A stretch of DNA of 64,000 nt, from positions 1,298,571 through 1,362,570 of the forward strand of contig JACEVL010000341.1 in assembly GCA_020284085.1 (NCBI GenBank), in the 5' to 3' direction. The stretch comes from Aporrectodea caliginosa (taxonomy: Eukaryota > Annelida > Clitellata > Crassiclitellata > Lumbricidae). Position numbers and translations under genes: made by a program. The first letter of the stretch is position 1. Each line of letters begins with the position of its first letter. The notes below the pieces were generated by a model. The model had not been told where the DNA came from. It worked only from the letters and a program-made list of their open reading frames with translations, and did not search any database. Of this stretch, positions 24,001 to 34,777 are shown one piece after another.

Positions 24001-24365
24001 AATAAGAAGCTGAATTTGTCAGGATGGGTCTAGGAATATGAGTAGAATAGCATACTAAAAGTGCTCGAAAATCCCTTTGGAGCTCTTTCAGAAATCCAAG
24101 ATGGCGTCAAAAATGGCCGTCATTTTCCATTATTATCATTATCTCAGGTGGAGTCACACAAGCTATGCCAGCCATACATTGAAAAGTGTTGTGACCAGTG
24201 ACTGTACCCACATTGAAATCAGCATGCCACAAACAAATTGATGGTTGTAGCAACACGACATGTAGTTGCAAGAAACTTGGACTCTGTTTCACTTTGATGT
24301 GCATTGTGCACTGTGCAGTCAATGCAGTGGTCAAACCTGCAAGAACAATCCACCGATATTAGCCT

Positions 24366-24662
24366 ACAAGGAACTCTGCTGCCCTACTGTGACCGTTCCG
24401 CGTCTTGGCTCGTTACGCTCAGCGGTGCAAGCAGAGTTCCTTGTCCCCCGTGCTCGGACTGCTATCCGACAGCGCCGCGCCTTCTCTGTGTCTGGCCCAG
24501 TGACCTGGAATGGGCTTCCGGTGGCACTGCGTCTGACCTCAATAGGACGCTCTGCTCAGTTCTTCGCTGGCCTTAAGACTGTCCTGTTTGACCGAGGTTG
24601 GGCTGGGAGCGCTCCTGAGTAGACTGTCTTGAAGGGGCGCTATATAAAACTACTGTAATAAT
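24366..24662 (+). mobile_element. CR1/L2-like LINE 3' fragment
   Basis: The frame 24266-24622 contains RARTAIRQRRAFSVSGPVTW, NGLPVALRLTSIGRSAQFF and LKTVLFDRGW. The tail boxes GGGAGCGCTCCTGAGTAG and GGGGCGCTATATAAA follow. It is a well-preserved 5'-truncated copy. Confidence 0.8.
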
Positions 24663-25559
24663 ATTACATGTCAAATGACGTGACACAGAACTACTAAAGT
24701 GAACAAATTTTTCATTTATATTACCATTTGTCATCCTCATTCTGGCTACTTTGAGTTTTGGACACTATTGTTCATTGTGATTTAAAACACACCCATTGCG
24801 ATCCTAACTTCTAAGGTTGCAAAATAATGATAATAATGGAACATTGCGGCCATTTTTAACGCCATCCTGATTTCTGAAAGAGCTCCAAAGGAATTTGTGA
24901 GGACTTCCCGTATGTTATTCTACTCATATTCCTAGACCTATCCTGAAAAATTCAACTTCTTATTATGAGCTATTACCACCATATAACTAATGCTAATGGA
25001 AAAATGACGCCCATTTTGGACGCCATCTGGGGTTTCTGAAAGAGCTCCAGAGGGATTTTCGCGGACTTTCAGTACGTAATTCTACTCATATTCCTGACAA
25101 ATTCAGCTTCTTATGAGCCATTTCCACCTTCTAGCACATTTTGATCTAATGCTCTTGGACTAATAGGCAAAGAGACACGCACATAGACATGGACAGTGAT
25201 CGGCAAAGGGACACGGGCATTGGCAGAGACAGTGATTGGTGAAGAGACAGAGATAAGGGGACATGCAGTGACAGGTAAAGAGACAGAACAACGGAGGTAA
25301 AGACAGTGATATGTGATAATGGAAGAGAAAGGATTAGAGCGAAACAGAAGAGACAGCTTTATAATCAATGAACAAAGGACACCCAACAGACGATGTGCCA
25401 CGATAATAAATACGGTCTAATGCGCAAATAGCCTCTCCCTCTCCCTCTCCCTATTCCTCTCCCGCTCCCTATCTCTACCCCTCTCCTCTAACTTTCTGTA
25501 TTCTGTACCCTGTTTCTGTACGGTTGTACCCCACACTCTCTCAATCCTTGCTACCCATA

Positions 25560-25910
25560 CCCCCCCCTCTCTCTTTCTCTCTGTGTCTCTGTCTCTCTGT
25601 CTGTCTATCTCTCTGTCTCTCTCTGTCTTTGTCTCTCTGTCTTTGTCTCTCTGTCTCTGTCTCTCTGTCTCTGTCTCTGTCTGTCCGTCTATCTCTCTCT
25701 GTGTGTGTCTCTCTCTCTGTGTGTCACTCTCTCTCTCTTTCCCTGTGTCTCTCTGTGTGTCTCTCTGTCTCTGTTTCTGTCTGTCTGTCTCTCTGTGTGT
25801 GTTTCTTTGTTTGTCTCTCTCTCTGTCTCTCTTTGTCACTCTCTCTCTCTGTCTGTCTGTGTGTGTGTCTCTCTCTCTGTCACTCTCTCTCTCTCTGTAT
25901 GCCTCTCTCC
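25560..25910. repeat. (CT)n/(GT)n microsatellite (mirror of 19868-20215)
   Basis: CTCT, CTGT and GTGT runs; the apparent Cys/Leu/Ser-rich frames are repeat translations. Confidence 0.95.
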
Positions 25911-26319
25911 TCCCATCAAACGCTCTCTCCCTGTCCATCTGTCTTCTTCGCTGTGCCTCCCTCATTCCATTTCTCTTACCCCTCAATCATTCCTTGCCTC
26001 CTGATTGTTCTGCGAAATTCGTGGTTTCCTGTCTATTTTGTGTGTTCCTCATTTGGCTTAAATTTTTAACCAGCAAAGTGCCTACCTGTACGATTTGAAC
26101 TGTGTTCAGCTAATGGTCCAACACATCGAGCCGCATCCTCGTTAATGACAGTTTCTGTGATGTTATTGTATTGAGATTTTATGCTATGTAATTTGACATC
26201 ATACTGTATACTTTGATGTTTTGCTATTTGATGTCATATATATCATTTGATGTTATGTCATTTGATAATAATTATGTTGTTTCATGTTATGTCATTTGAC
26301 GCTATGTCATTTAATTCAT

Positions 26320-26537
26320 TCATTCAAAAATTTATATAGCGCCCCTTCAGAAGCGCTCCCAACTCCAGCCCGGGCAAAAAGGTAAGTTTTCAAATGGCCA
26401 TAAAAAGTAGCAGTACGGGATCTATGGAACAGAGGTAGCTCCCGAGGGAGGCTATTCCAACCCCATGGCCTACCACAGAGAATGCGCGGTTCTGCATAGT
26501 TACTGTACGGGCAAACAGACCACCACTGCCACCACCA
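26320..26537 (-). mobile_element. CR1/L2-like LINE 3' fragment (mirror of 19240-19462)
   Basis: Same sequence as the left-arm copy in inverted orientation, with the (ATTC)n end at 26322-26335 and the coding remnant at 26400-26520. Confidence 0.7.
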
Positions 26538-27288
26538 CCACTGTTATTTGTTAATGTTATGTTATTAGATGTTATTTTACTTGATATTACGTTATTTGAT
26601 GTTATATTATTTGATGTTATTTTACTTGATGTTATGCTCTTTGATGTAATGTTATTTGATGTGATGTCATGGTATGGTATGTCATTTTTGTTATGCTATT
26701 GTATTTGATGGTGTCATGGCCTATGTTATTTTATTTCGTGAAATTTCTTTTGTGTCATTTTACGCTCTGGTAGTTTGTTACGTAACATAATGTTATCAAA
26801 TTTGAATCGATCCGTTATCGCATGGTCACACAATCGCTGAACACGACTGCAAAGCCTCAGCGATTATAATCGACGTTCATGACAGCATGCAGAAATGCCG
26901 AATGTCGTGACTACCATCACGAATTCCGCCGACCTTTGCTTTCTGCCCTCTCAAGACGGATGCCTTTTTCACGAACCGCAGAATTACCGCCAGACACTCC
27001 ATCACGCAGAACCCCCGTCTATCAGAGCAATCAATTTCTGATTTATTGGGCGCACTCAGGCGATAAAACTTCTAAGAGCGATGAAACGGTTCTTCATGAT
27101 GTAATTTCGACAAAGTTCACACGGCTTTTTGTGACTGATTATATACTGGCACAACAAAGAGAAAGGTTAGATAGATGTCTGACCGTTAGGGTATAAAATA
27201 AACTTAGATAAAAATAATAGTAATAAGAATATAATGAGAAAAAGTTGTAGCAACTACTGTAACAGCAACAGCAACGCCAACAACAACA

Positions 27289-27371
<83 letters not shown>

Positions 27372-27379
27372 TGCAGTAG

Positions 27380-28866
27380 AAACTCAGACAACACCATCAG
27401 ACAATCAAGCAGCGTACAAACAAGCCTACTGGGATAGACCACTGGTGAAGAATGTGAAGGACTCGCTGACTGAATCATGTAACGACACATACCATCAAGC
27501 AAGACTAAAAGCGGAAGCGGCGCCCCATGCTGGCGACTAGTTATTGGCACTCCCGATGTCATCATGCGGGTTGCGAATGGATGACGAGGCAATAAGAGTG
27601 GCTGTGGGTCTCAGACTTGGATCGACGATATGCGAGCCCCACACGTGCCCATGCGGGGCTAGGATTGCTGCAGATGGTTCGCATGGGCTATCATGTGGCC
27701 TAGGTCCTGGTCGCAGAGCCAGACACGCGTCCATAAATGACCTCATAAGCCGAAGTCTCACACAGTCTGGAATGCAGTGTTATTTTACTTCACAAAATAA
27801 TTTCTATTTCAGTTTCAGTTCAGTTCGGCTGGGAGTAATTTCAGTTTCAGTTCAGTTTCAGTTCTCAAATAATTTCAGTTCAACTTCAACTTCGAGTTCT
27901 TAAATAATTTCAGTTCAAGTTACAGTTCTCAAATAATTTTAGTTCAAGTTACAGTTACAGTTCTTAAATAATCTTACTTCGAGTTCAATCAACGTAGTTA
28001 CTTGAAGTTGAAGGTCTATCAACGTAGTTACACTAGTACACTAGTACAGGGTACTAACTACTCACTGCAAAGTGCAGTATTTAATTTCATTTCTATAACA
28101 TAGTCCAACGAAAGACTGGTTCACCGCTAATTTAAGTCAGTAAGTAAATTACTTCATTTCTATTTTTAGTCATAAATGTGTATAATTTTCGTTCGGATTT
28201 TAATTATCGTTACAGTTTTTATTCAGTTCGGCATCATTTATTTCCGTTTCCGTTCAGTTTTCGTTCTTAGAATATTTTCAGTTATCGTTATACTTATCGT
28301 TAACGGAATGGATTATTTTCAGTTCGACTTATCGTTTCCGTTAACGAATATAACACTGCTGGAATGCCGAACATTAAGGAACCACCAGGACTTTCACGAA
28401 CGGATGGTAAAAGACCCGACGGGATGTCATTGATTCCGTGGCGAGGGGGTCGCAGCCTCCTATGGGATGCCACCATAATAGACACGGTCGCTCCATCCTA
28501 TCTGCATGCGACGGCTGAGGCGGCGGGGGCAGCAGCGGAATTGGCGGCCATGAGAAAAATGCTAAATACAACCACCTGCTGGCCAACCACCATTTTGTCC
28601 CCTTGGCCTTTGAGACCCTGGGCCCTATAAACAACAGTGGACTGGATTGTATTAAGGACCTGGGAAAACGTTTAACACTAAGTTCTGGAGATATTAGAGA
28701 AACATCTTATCTTTTCCAAAGCATGTCTACCACCATCCAACGCTTTAATGCTGTCGCCTTCCGAGGTACATTTGCCCAACCAGACACTGCCGAGTGAGTT
28801 GCCGTTCCAGACCACCATCAGTAACATCTCCGGATATTGTTTGGATCGCCTGAGGGATCATTGATA
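27380..28866 (+). pseudogene. RLE-type LINE, C-terminal part with PD-type endonuclease
   Basis: From N to C on the plus strand: a KQAYWDRPLVKNVKDSL segment, an in-frame TAG near 27538, a zinc-binding-like CPCGA...HGLSCGLGPGRRARH...ND segment (27650-27745), and then a hAT MITE (27775-28358). The frame resumes with [14 protein letters not shown] and [10 protein letters not shown], a PD...D-x-T arrangement typical of restriction-like endonucleases of early-branching LINEs. A frameshift near 28600 leads to [13 protein letters not shown] and QSMSTTIQRFNAVAF and a stop at about 28797. The 3' UTR ends TACCTCGGGCAAAAAAAATA and (AAT)n. The reverse-transcriptase part is absent here; 14032-15245 shows what it looks like. 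Confidence 0.75.
27775..28358. mobile_element. hAT-like MITE, right-arm copy
   Basis: Ends CAGTGTTAT and ATAACACTG with the 8-bp duplication CTGGAATG at 27767-27774 and 28359-28366. It is 584 bp long against 561 bp in the left arm. It interrupts the LINE between its zinc-binding segment and its endonuclease. Confidence 0.85.
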
Positions 28867-29060
28867 GGCCTACCTCGGGCAAAAAAAATAAAATAATAAT
28901 AATAATAATAATAATTATAATAATAATAATAATAATAGATGCTCTTTTTCCTGCTCCGGACAATTTCTGTATCACCTAAGGGATAATATCTACCTCGGTT
29001 AAAATAACAATAAAAAAAATATAAACAGTAACTGAAGCAATCAGTTAGACTGTTTTTGAG
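28867..29060 (+). repeat. LINE tail and (AAT)n tract
   Basis: The tail TACCTCGGGCAAAAAAA (from 28871) is followed by (AAT)n to 28936. A second, diverged tail (TCACCTAAGGGATAAT, TACCTCGGTTAAAA) lies at 28972-29020, so two LINE copies inserted next to each other. Confidence 0.7.
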
Positions 29061-29559
29061 TATGTTGGTTTCATGACGCAAACGAAAAGTAATCAAAATG
29101 TAAAAGGCAATAATAATAATTTCTGTGAATTTTGAAAAAAATCGTACGAACTTACGCTTACACTCTGCTGAGTTCCACGACTTCCGTCTACTGTCGCTAC
29201 GATTAAGTTCGTTCATCAATGGAGCCAATACAACAGTCATTTAGGACGAGTCGCCTCTCGCATGATCTCGCCTTCCTACGGTTTCTATGGGAACGAAACC
29301 TATGAAGAGTATATTTTAAGGCACTGAATTTATATGCTGCAGTTAAGGCGGCTTCGTTTTAGTCTTGTGAGTCGGTTTTGGTTTTTCAATGAGATTTTCT
29401 TCGAACAGTTCGTATTTTTCAGCCAGTAAAAATATTGGTCTTGACACTGGATGTAAAGGATAAATAAGGCTTTATTACTGAAAGCCATTACCTCAACGCT
29501 CGTAGTTTTTTGCTTTCCAGTTATAGAAATAGAGGGAGAGAGCTGTTCCACTTCCTCTC

Positions 29560-29790
29560 TTTCGTTCACTCTCTCTCTCCATATATCTCCATCTCTCTCT
29601 CCTACTCACTCTGGCCAGCTCTCTTTCTATTTCTCTTCATCTCTCTTTCTATCTCTCTCTCGCCTTCTGTCTCTTTCCCGGTCTCTCTCCCTCTTCCTCT
29701 CTCTGTCTTTTTCCATCCCCTATCTGTCTCTTCCCCTCTCTCTCCCTCTCTTTCCCTCTCTGTCTCTCTGTCTCTCCCCTTCTGTTACAA
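29560..29790. repeat. (CT)n microsatellite
   Basis: Pyrimidine tract of CTCT/CTGT/CTTC words. Confidence 0.95.
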
Positions 29791-29799
29791 GAACTGGTA

Positions 29800-30550
29800 A
29801 TGAGCTCAACAGAACATCATAAAAACCACATAAATGTCTGGCGTTATGCAGCAGTAAATTTCTTTTAATGCCTATGATATTCTGGAGCCGCATAAAATGG
29901 CTGCTCTTATCACGCAGTTATTTCCTTGAAAATTTCGTACGTATAAGGAAAAGTCTGGTTAATCCTTCAAACTGACAACTCGCTCGTGAATAAGCCGCTT
30001 GTTTGCGCTAAGCTTTGCAGTAGCGTCTTAGAAATCTGGAGTTTACGATTTCGATTACTCTATTTGACGCGGCACACTTAGGGTGTGTGATTTTAGGGGT
30101 TGAAATTTCAGTTTTTTTTATAAGTTCTTCACTGATGGGTCTTAAAAAATATGTTTTTGGGTATGAGCAATTCAAATCTGCTATTAATCTTGAAATTGGA
30201 CAAAATCTAGCTTGACAAATCTATGTGTGATTAAAAAGCATCTATGCACTGTCGGAAAACCGAAGAATTTTAATTTTACCTTCTGAAAATGTAAGGTAAT
30301 GCTAATAAACTTTTAGTTTCTCTTCATAAAACATATCTTACTAAGCATACAGCATTACCTTGCAATAATAAAGAACATTAGAAAGTAATGACACCAGTTA
30401 ATTAGAAATTTAAACAAGTTTCATCAAGTCCTGCTTTGAATCGTTTTTGGACATCAGCCATCGACTTGCTTCTTGGCCTTTAAATGTAGCCCTCACGTTT
30501 CTCGTGTGTCGACTCGAATGATATCTTTAACGACATTGCGCAAATATTAA
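29800..30550. other. No gene recognised; one retroposon tail
   Basis: A tail fragment at 29985-30062 (GAATAAGCCGCTTG, AGCGTCTTAGAAATCTGGAG, TACGATTTCGATTA) matches those at 22.6 and 31.7 kb. Nothing else is recognised. Confidence 0.45.
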
Positions 30551-30555
30551 GTGCA

Positions 30556-31055
30556 ATAAAATAAATAAATAAACTCGTTGATAATTAATTAAATTAATTA
30601 AGTAATAAAGCTTGCGGTATGGATTTTTCATTCCTGCTTTACGGCCTTGTTTTGCTGTGCCGTTTGTTGAAGCCGTGTGACCAGACACAGGTGCGAAGGA
30701 TGCTACTAATTAATATGACAGAATAGGTGGTGGTGGTGGTGGTGGTGGTGGTGGTGGTGGTGGTGGTGGTGGTGGTGGTGGTGGTGGTGGTGGTGGTGGT
30801 GGTGGTTTGGTATTACAGCGAACATAGTTAACGCTCGCAGTCACAAAGAAATGTGAATCACAGGCTTAATAATGACCAACCTGCGCTTTGCAATGTTGCA
30901 GATAAACAGTTTTTCTCTAACACATCTACTCTCTTCTAATTAAAAGAAAGATGTTTATCGAGTGGCTAGCACGCTGGAATGAAAGCAGGAATGAAAAATC
31001 CATACTGCAAGTTTTATTAATTAATTAATTTAATTATCAACGAGTTTATTTACTT
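30556..31055. repeat. Inverted repeat with a (GGT)n core, abutting the TRHR-like exon
   Basis: Arms of about 85 bp (30560-30650 and 30972-31055) are near-perfect reverse complements: both contain AAACTCGTTGATAATTAA and GGATTTTTCATTCCTGCTTT, inverted. The loop holds (GGT)n at 30727-30806. The right arm ends 28 bp before the splice acceptor of the exon. Confidence 0.85.
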
Positions 31056-31083
31056 ATGTTATCTTGTCAATTTCGTTTCCTAG

Positions 31084-31467
31084 GTAACCAAGATGCTGGC
31101 CGTCGTCGTGTGCGTCTTCGCTGTTCTGTGGTTGCCCTACCGCGCCTACGTCGTCTACAACTCGTTCGCTCGTCAGCGCTTTCAGGACCTCTGGTTCCTG
31201 TTGTTCTGTCGGCTGATGGTCTACATCAACAGCGCCATCAACCCCATCCTCTACAACGCAATGTCCGTCAAGTTCCGCTGGGCCTTTCGACGGCTGCTGT
31301 TCTGCGGCAAACACCCGGCGCACCACGAGGGAATCAGTCAATACACGCAGGTGTCACACGCAACGTCAGCGGCGGCGGCGGCGGCGGTGCAGGAGTACGT
31401 GGAACTGCGCGGCACCGTTACCACTCAGCAGCAGAGAATCAGCACCGTTCATTCCCTCGATAAATAG
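31084..31467 (+). CDS. TRH-receptor-like GPCR, last coding exon
   Basis: An exon with acceptor TTTCCTAG before 31084 encodes TM6, TM7 and the tail of a rhodopsin-family receptor. It opens [20 protein letters not shown] (end of the third intracellular loop and TM6). TM7 follows with [20 protein letters not shown], including the NPxxY box. Helix 8 ([12 protein letters not shown]) carries a Cys suitable for palmitoylation. TM6-TM7 match the thyrotropin-releasing hormone receptor family best from memory, notably the NSF and FLLFCR segments. The cytoplasmic tail has seven consecutive Ala encoded by GCG/GCA repeats (31366-31389), then ends DK and TAG at 31465. Upstream exons (TM1-5) are not in the window or lie in unrecognised sequence. 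The exon is intact and G/C-rich compared with its surroundings, as expected of a selected host gene. Ligand specificity cannot be told from this exon. Confidence 0.85.
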   Translation, partial: VTKMLAVVVCVFAVLWLPYRAYVVYNSFARQRFQDLWFLLFCRLMVYINSAINPILYNAMSVKFRWAFRRLLFCGKHPAHHEGISQYTQVSHATSAAAAAAVQEYVELRGTVTTQQQRISTVHSLDK

Positions 31468-31679
31468 AAGACGTGGAGAATCGCGTTTGGAATTATGCTG
31501 TGAAAGAAGAGCGGTCCATTAGGCTAAGCACACACATCACGACAGCCATCTTAATGCGAACGTATCATCCGGTATTATACTAGAGACGAAGCATCTCTTG
31601 GACTGGGAAGCGTTGTCTGACCTATCGGACTTCGAACGGACTTCTACAGTGCAGTGGCATTATTGATTAAAGCCCCACT

Positions 31680-31985
31680 TGAAGGGACTGATACCCCAGC
31701 GCTCGTGAATAAGCTGGTGCTCTGTGGTGCTTAGCTTTCAAGTGGCGCTTTAGAAGTTTGGAGTTTACAATTACGATTACGATTACGATACCCTGTACAT
31801 AACAAAAAGAAGGGAAGAAGTACAGTCCTTTCCCTCGCCGTCTGCTCCTTCCGCTTACAGTGCATGCTCATTATATCTGATTTCGCTAGGTGTCGCAGGT
31901 GGTGCAGAGATCTGTACACAAATCTCTGTCCTGACCGGCATTGACCTCCGATCTTTCATTCCAGCGTGCTAGCCACTCGACAACC
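31680..31985. mobile_element. Retroposon tail (+) and tRNA-like SINE fragment (-)
   Basis: At 31690-31795 the plus strand ends CAAGTGGCGCTTTAGAAGTTTG with (TTACGA)n, like 22.6 and 30.0 kb. At 31950-31985 the minus strand reads GAGTGGCTAGCACGCTGGAA, which also occurs at 30958-30980 on the plus strand; it looks like a tRNA-derived head. The pair flanks the TRHR-like exon in opposite orientations. Confidence 0.5.
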
Positions 31986-31989
31986 GCCC

Positions 31990-32940
31990 ACATTATACTG
32001 GCGGCGCTATAAAAATCATTAGGTTTATATGTCGCCTACAAAGAACCTTGCAAAAGTGCAATCCTTCCATGTCTAAACGATGCTGGATTTCGATCAGAAA
32101 GACATGCTCATCCACAAGTAAAACAGGTGGTGTAGCAGGAATGGTTTCCATCGGCAGGCTCCCGCACACGTGTAGAGCACACCAGTCCATAGTTGAATGA
32201 TAGTAGCAACCTCGTTTGCTTATCCTCGGCATGTAAGGTCGGGCATCCAGTGCTCTTCATCGCCGTCCGACAGTGTACGGTCAGTTTGCTTTAGTGTGCT
32301 GTTGGGTGCAAAGTGCATCAGATAATGTCGAACCACCTTTCGGTCCCGGCGTGGATCTACTCCCCCCTCCCCCAAACAGTCCAACTCGTTGAGCAACAGA
32401 CTATTGTGCAACATGTTGTCTATGCAATGTGAGTGAGTGATGTGAGTGAGATCTGTGTTGTAGATACTTCTTAGGCATTGTATGTAGAAAGTGATGTAGT
32501 GATTATATATGTTGATGTATCCTGACCAGGATAGTTACTTCGGTTAAAGCATACGTCCCTTGCGCGTCGGTGCGTGATGATGCCCGTTTCGCATACCGAT
32601 GGTGGCTCTTTTCAGAGATTTAAATCTCGCGCTAGAACGGACTGTGCATTGGGATCTGAAATGATGTGGCATCCATTCAAACGGGCAGAGGTGATCAATA
32701 ATGGCACCAACCAATTGATTGAAAAACGAGCAGGGAAGAGACCATTTAAAACGTGTACATTTAGGTATTTCATCGAATATGCCATGGATTAATTATTGGA
32801 CCAGATGGCGTTTGGTTCTTATATCTGTGTGGACTTCATTATGTGGATTACAAAATGTACATTACAAGATCAATGTAAACTGTTATAATGATACTCACGT
32901 GCATACAGCTACTGATTGCATAAGTCACTTGCATGCTTTA
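31990..32940. other. No gene recognised
   Basis: Short frames only. The segment 32570-32650 could be a decayed retroposon (phrase GGCTCTTTTCAGAGATTTAA), but no family is recognised. Confidence 0.4.
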
Positions 32941-32944
32941 TATT

Positions 32945-33206
32945 CACCACCACCACCACCACCACCACCACCACCTCCACCTCAACTACCACCACCACCA
33001 CCACCATCATCATCACCACCACCATCATCATCATCACCACCACTACTAACATCATCATCATCACCACCACCACCATCATCACCACCACCACCGCCACCAT
33101 CATCACCACCACCACCACCACTACCACCACCATCATCATCACCACCACCACCACCACAACCACCACTACCACCACAACCACCACCACCACCATCATCATC
33201 AAATCA
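32945..33206. repeat. (CAC/CAT)n trinucleotide microsatellite
   Basis: About 260 bp of CAC, CAT and CTA triplets. Poly-Pro/Ser, poly-Thr/Ile and poly-Val/Met frames are repeat translations. Confidence 0.97.
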
Positions 33207-33209
33207 TCG

Positions 33210-34140
33210 CTGTTACAACGGCTACGGTTAATGTTCCGGCAGATTTTTATCAAACGTTGTACAAGTGTAACTTGATATAATGTTTATTTGCTAATATTAA
33301 ACTCTGCAGATCAAAAACAGAATAAAATTGGCTGCTAAAGCAGGAAGTTTAAACCGACGTTCTAGATCAATTCAAATGTTGATAGTATCGAATGGTGGCG
33401 TCGTATTCATTTATAAAACGCAAGATTGTGGTACATCATCAGTGTATGCAGGCATAACGATTGTAAAATTTAATTAAAAAATACCTCCTTCAAATGGGTC
33501 GGAAACGACAGCGTATTTGTTTTCCAATTTACCAGTCAGTAGCGATATCAATTTCCAGTACCCTGTTTAACAACCATGAGCATGCTGTGCACCCGCGATT
33601 GCCCATCTTAATACGTACACGATTCGAAATACTACGAATGCAGACAACAGTAACAGCTACAAAATTAGTAGAAAATGCAACAAAGTGGCCGTAATTTAGA
33701 CGTTTCTCTCCTGTAAATAATGTGCAAAATGGTTGATATAACACCCAGTAACCTGTACAGCGTACATGTGACAGGTGCATTTTATAACATGCGGCGACCA
33801 GATGTTTGTTACAATATACAAGGTATGCGAGAACACCGCATGGTGCATGCCAATACACCGAGTTGACAATCCATCCATCACCTTGCCGCTCGTATATTAT
33901 TAGCGTCATTAATTAAACTCGAGAGACAATCAGTCAATTAGTTGAGACAATCAGTTGAGCGGGCTGACCTATTCGTTCAGTGCATCGGAGAATGCAACAC
34001 GTTCTCACAGCGGAAGTAACAGCCACAAAGTTACAGCTGCACGTGACCGGAAACTGCGACAATCGTAGCGTGCAGCACGTGTTTTCTCACCGTGCCAGGA
34101 ATGCATGCGGCTGTGTGGAGAGAGAACATTCCAATATGAA
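33210..34140. other. No gene recognised; upstream region of the secreted gene
   Basis: I see no coding signal. The last 200 bp form the 5' flank of the gene at 34256, with several CACGTG/CACGTGT words (34040-34085). Confidence 0.4.
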
Positions 34141-34162
34141 ATGATGTGCGGAGGCGATAGAG

Positions 34163-34169
34163 TATAAAT
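34163..34169 (+). promoter_or_regulatory. TATA box of the secreted-protein gene
   Basis: TATAAAT lies 93 bp upstream of the ATG at 34256. A TCGCAGTTG word about 34 bp downstream (34197-34205) could be the initiator. Confidence 0.6.
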
Positions 34170-34255
34170 TGACGTGATCGGAAACGATGAAGCAGTTCGC
34201 AGTTGAAGACCTGCACTGGCGTTTACTGGTTGTTTGCTTTCGAACACAGTTCAAC

Positions 34256-34358
34256 ATGAAGTGTCTCGTGGTACTTGCTCTGTTCGTTGTTGCTGCATTG
34301 GCAGGTATTCCGGACGGTTATGCTAACGGACGATACGCCTTCCACGGTCGCTATGGAA
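34256..34358 (+). CDS. Small secreted protein, exon 1 (signal peptide)
   Basis: The ATG opens a classical signal peptide (MKCLVVLALFVVAALAG) followed by a short Gly/Tyr-rich mature start (GYANGRYAFHGRYG). The exon ends at a canonical donor GTAAGT (34359). The phase (one base left over) matches the acceptor proposed at 37678-37679, which gives a smooth join to a Cys-containing segment. An upstream in-frame ATG at 34187 exists but would put the hydrophobic stretch 23 residues inside, so I choose 34256. The product is expected to be secreted. Confidence 0.75.
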
Positions 34359-34684
34359 GTAAGTGTGACTTCGATAACAAAGTGTCTAGATCTGCTTAAC
34401 TCTTTTCATTGATGTCTGGAAACAGCAGATACTAGGCTGCAATAATCATTGATATTAGCTGCGTTTTGAAAGACCCTAAACGTATGTATAGAAGTGTTCA
34501 TTAACATGTGTTTCAACTTTATTAGTAGCCACTTTTGTAACACCAAAGTAGTATTGTAAGACAACAATAACCTTATAATTGCGAGATTAATGATTACATG
34601 CATATACAACTACACACACACATATATATATACATACATATACATACATATCTACATACATGAATACATAGATACATACAAGCG

Positions 34685-34745
34685 CTTCTGTGAGACTCTA
34701 AGTGGCGCTATATAAATGTCTTGTTACATTACATTACATACATAC
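34685..34745 (+). mobile_element. Retroposon 3' tail
   Basis: GCGCTTCTGTGAGACTCTAA, then GTGGCGCTATATAAATGT and (ATTAC)n/(ATAC)n; the same tail as at 11.84 kb. Confidence 0.55.
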
Positions 34746-34777
34746 ATATACAAATACATACATATATACATACAGTT

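Larger units (their letters stand above)
23555..25140. repeat. Cluster of about 135-bp modules around CCAAGATGGCGTC
   Basis: The phrase GAGCTCTTTCAGAAATCCAA (or close variants), followed by GATGGCGTCCAAAATGGCCG and ATTAGCATTAGTTATATGG, occurs at 23630-23715 and 24080-24140 (plus), and inverted at 24845-24880 and 24960-25060. A further plus copy is at 20700-20805. The modules sit at and around the centre of the inverted duplication and may have mediated it. Confidence 0.7.
24953..28866 (-). repeat. Right arm of the 11.6-kb inverted duplication
   Basis: Reverse complement of 17256-20812, plus about 300 bp (28507-28810) absent from the left arm. The outer breakpoint on the left lies inside the LINE 3' end, since the right arm continues into the LINE's own tail and the left does not. 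The inner ends fall inside the CCAAGATGGCGTC modules. Confidence 0.9.

Noticed and set aside
31054..31463. Open frames on the minus strand and in another plus frame over the receptor exon
   Set aside because: They are shadows of the GC-rich TRHR-like exon; only the plus frame with TM6, NPxxY and helix 8 makes sense.
32945..33231. Proline-rich protein
   Set aside because: Microsatellite (CAC/CAT)n translation.
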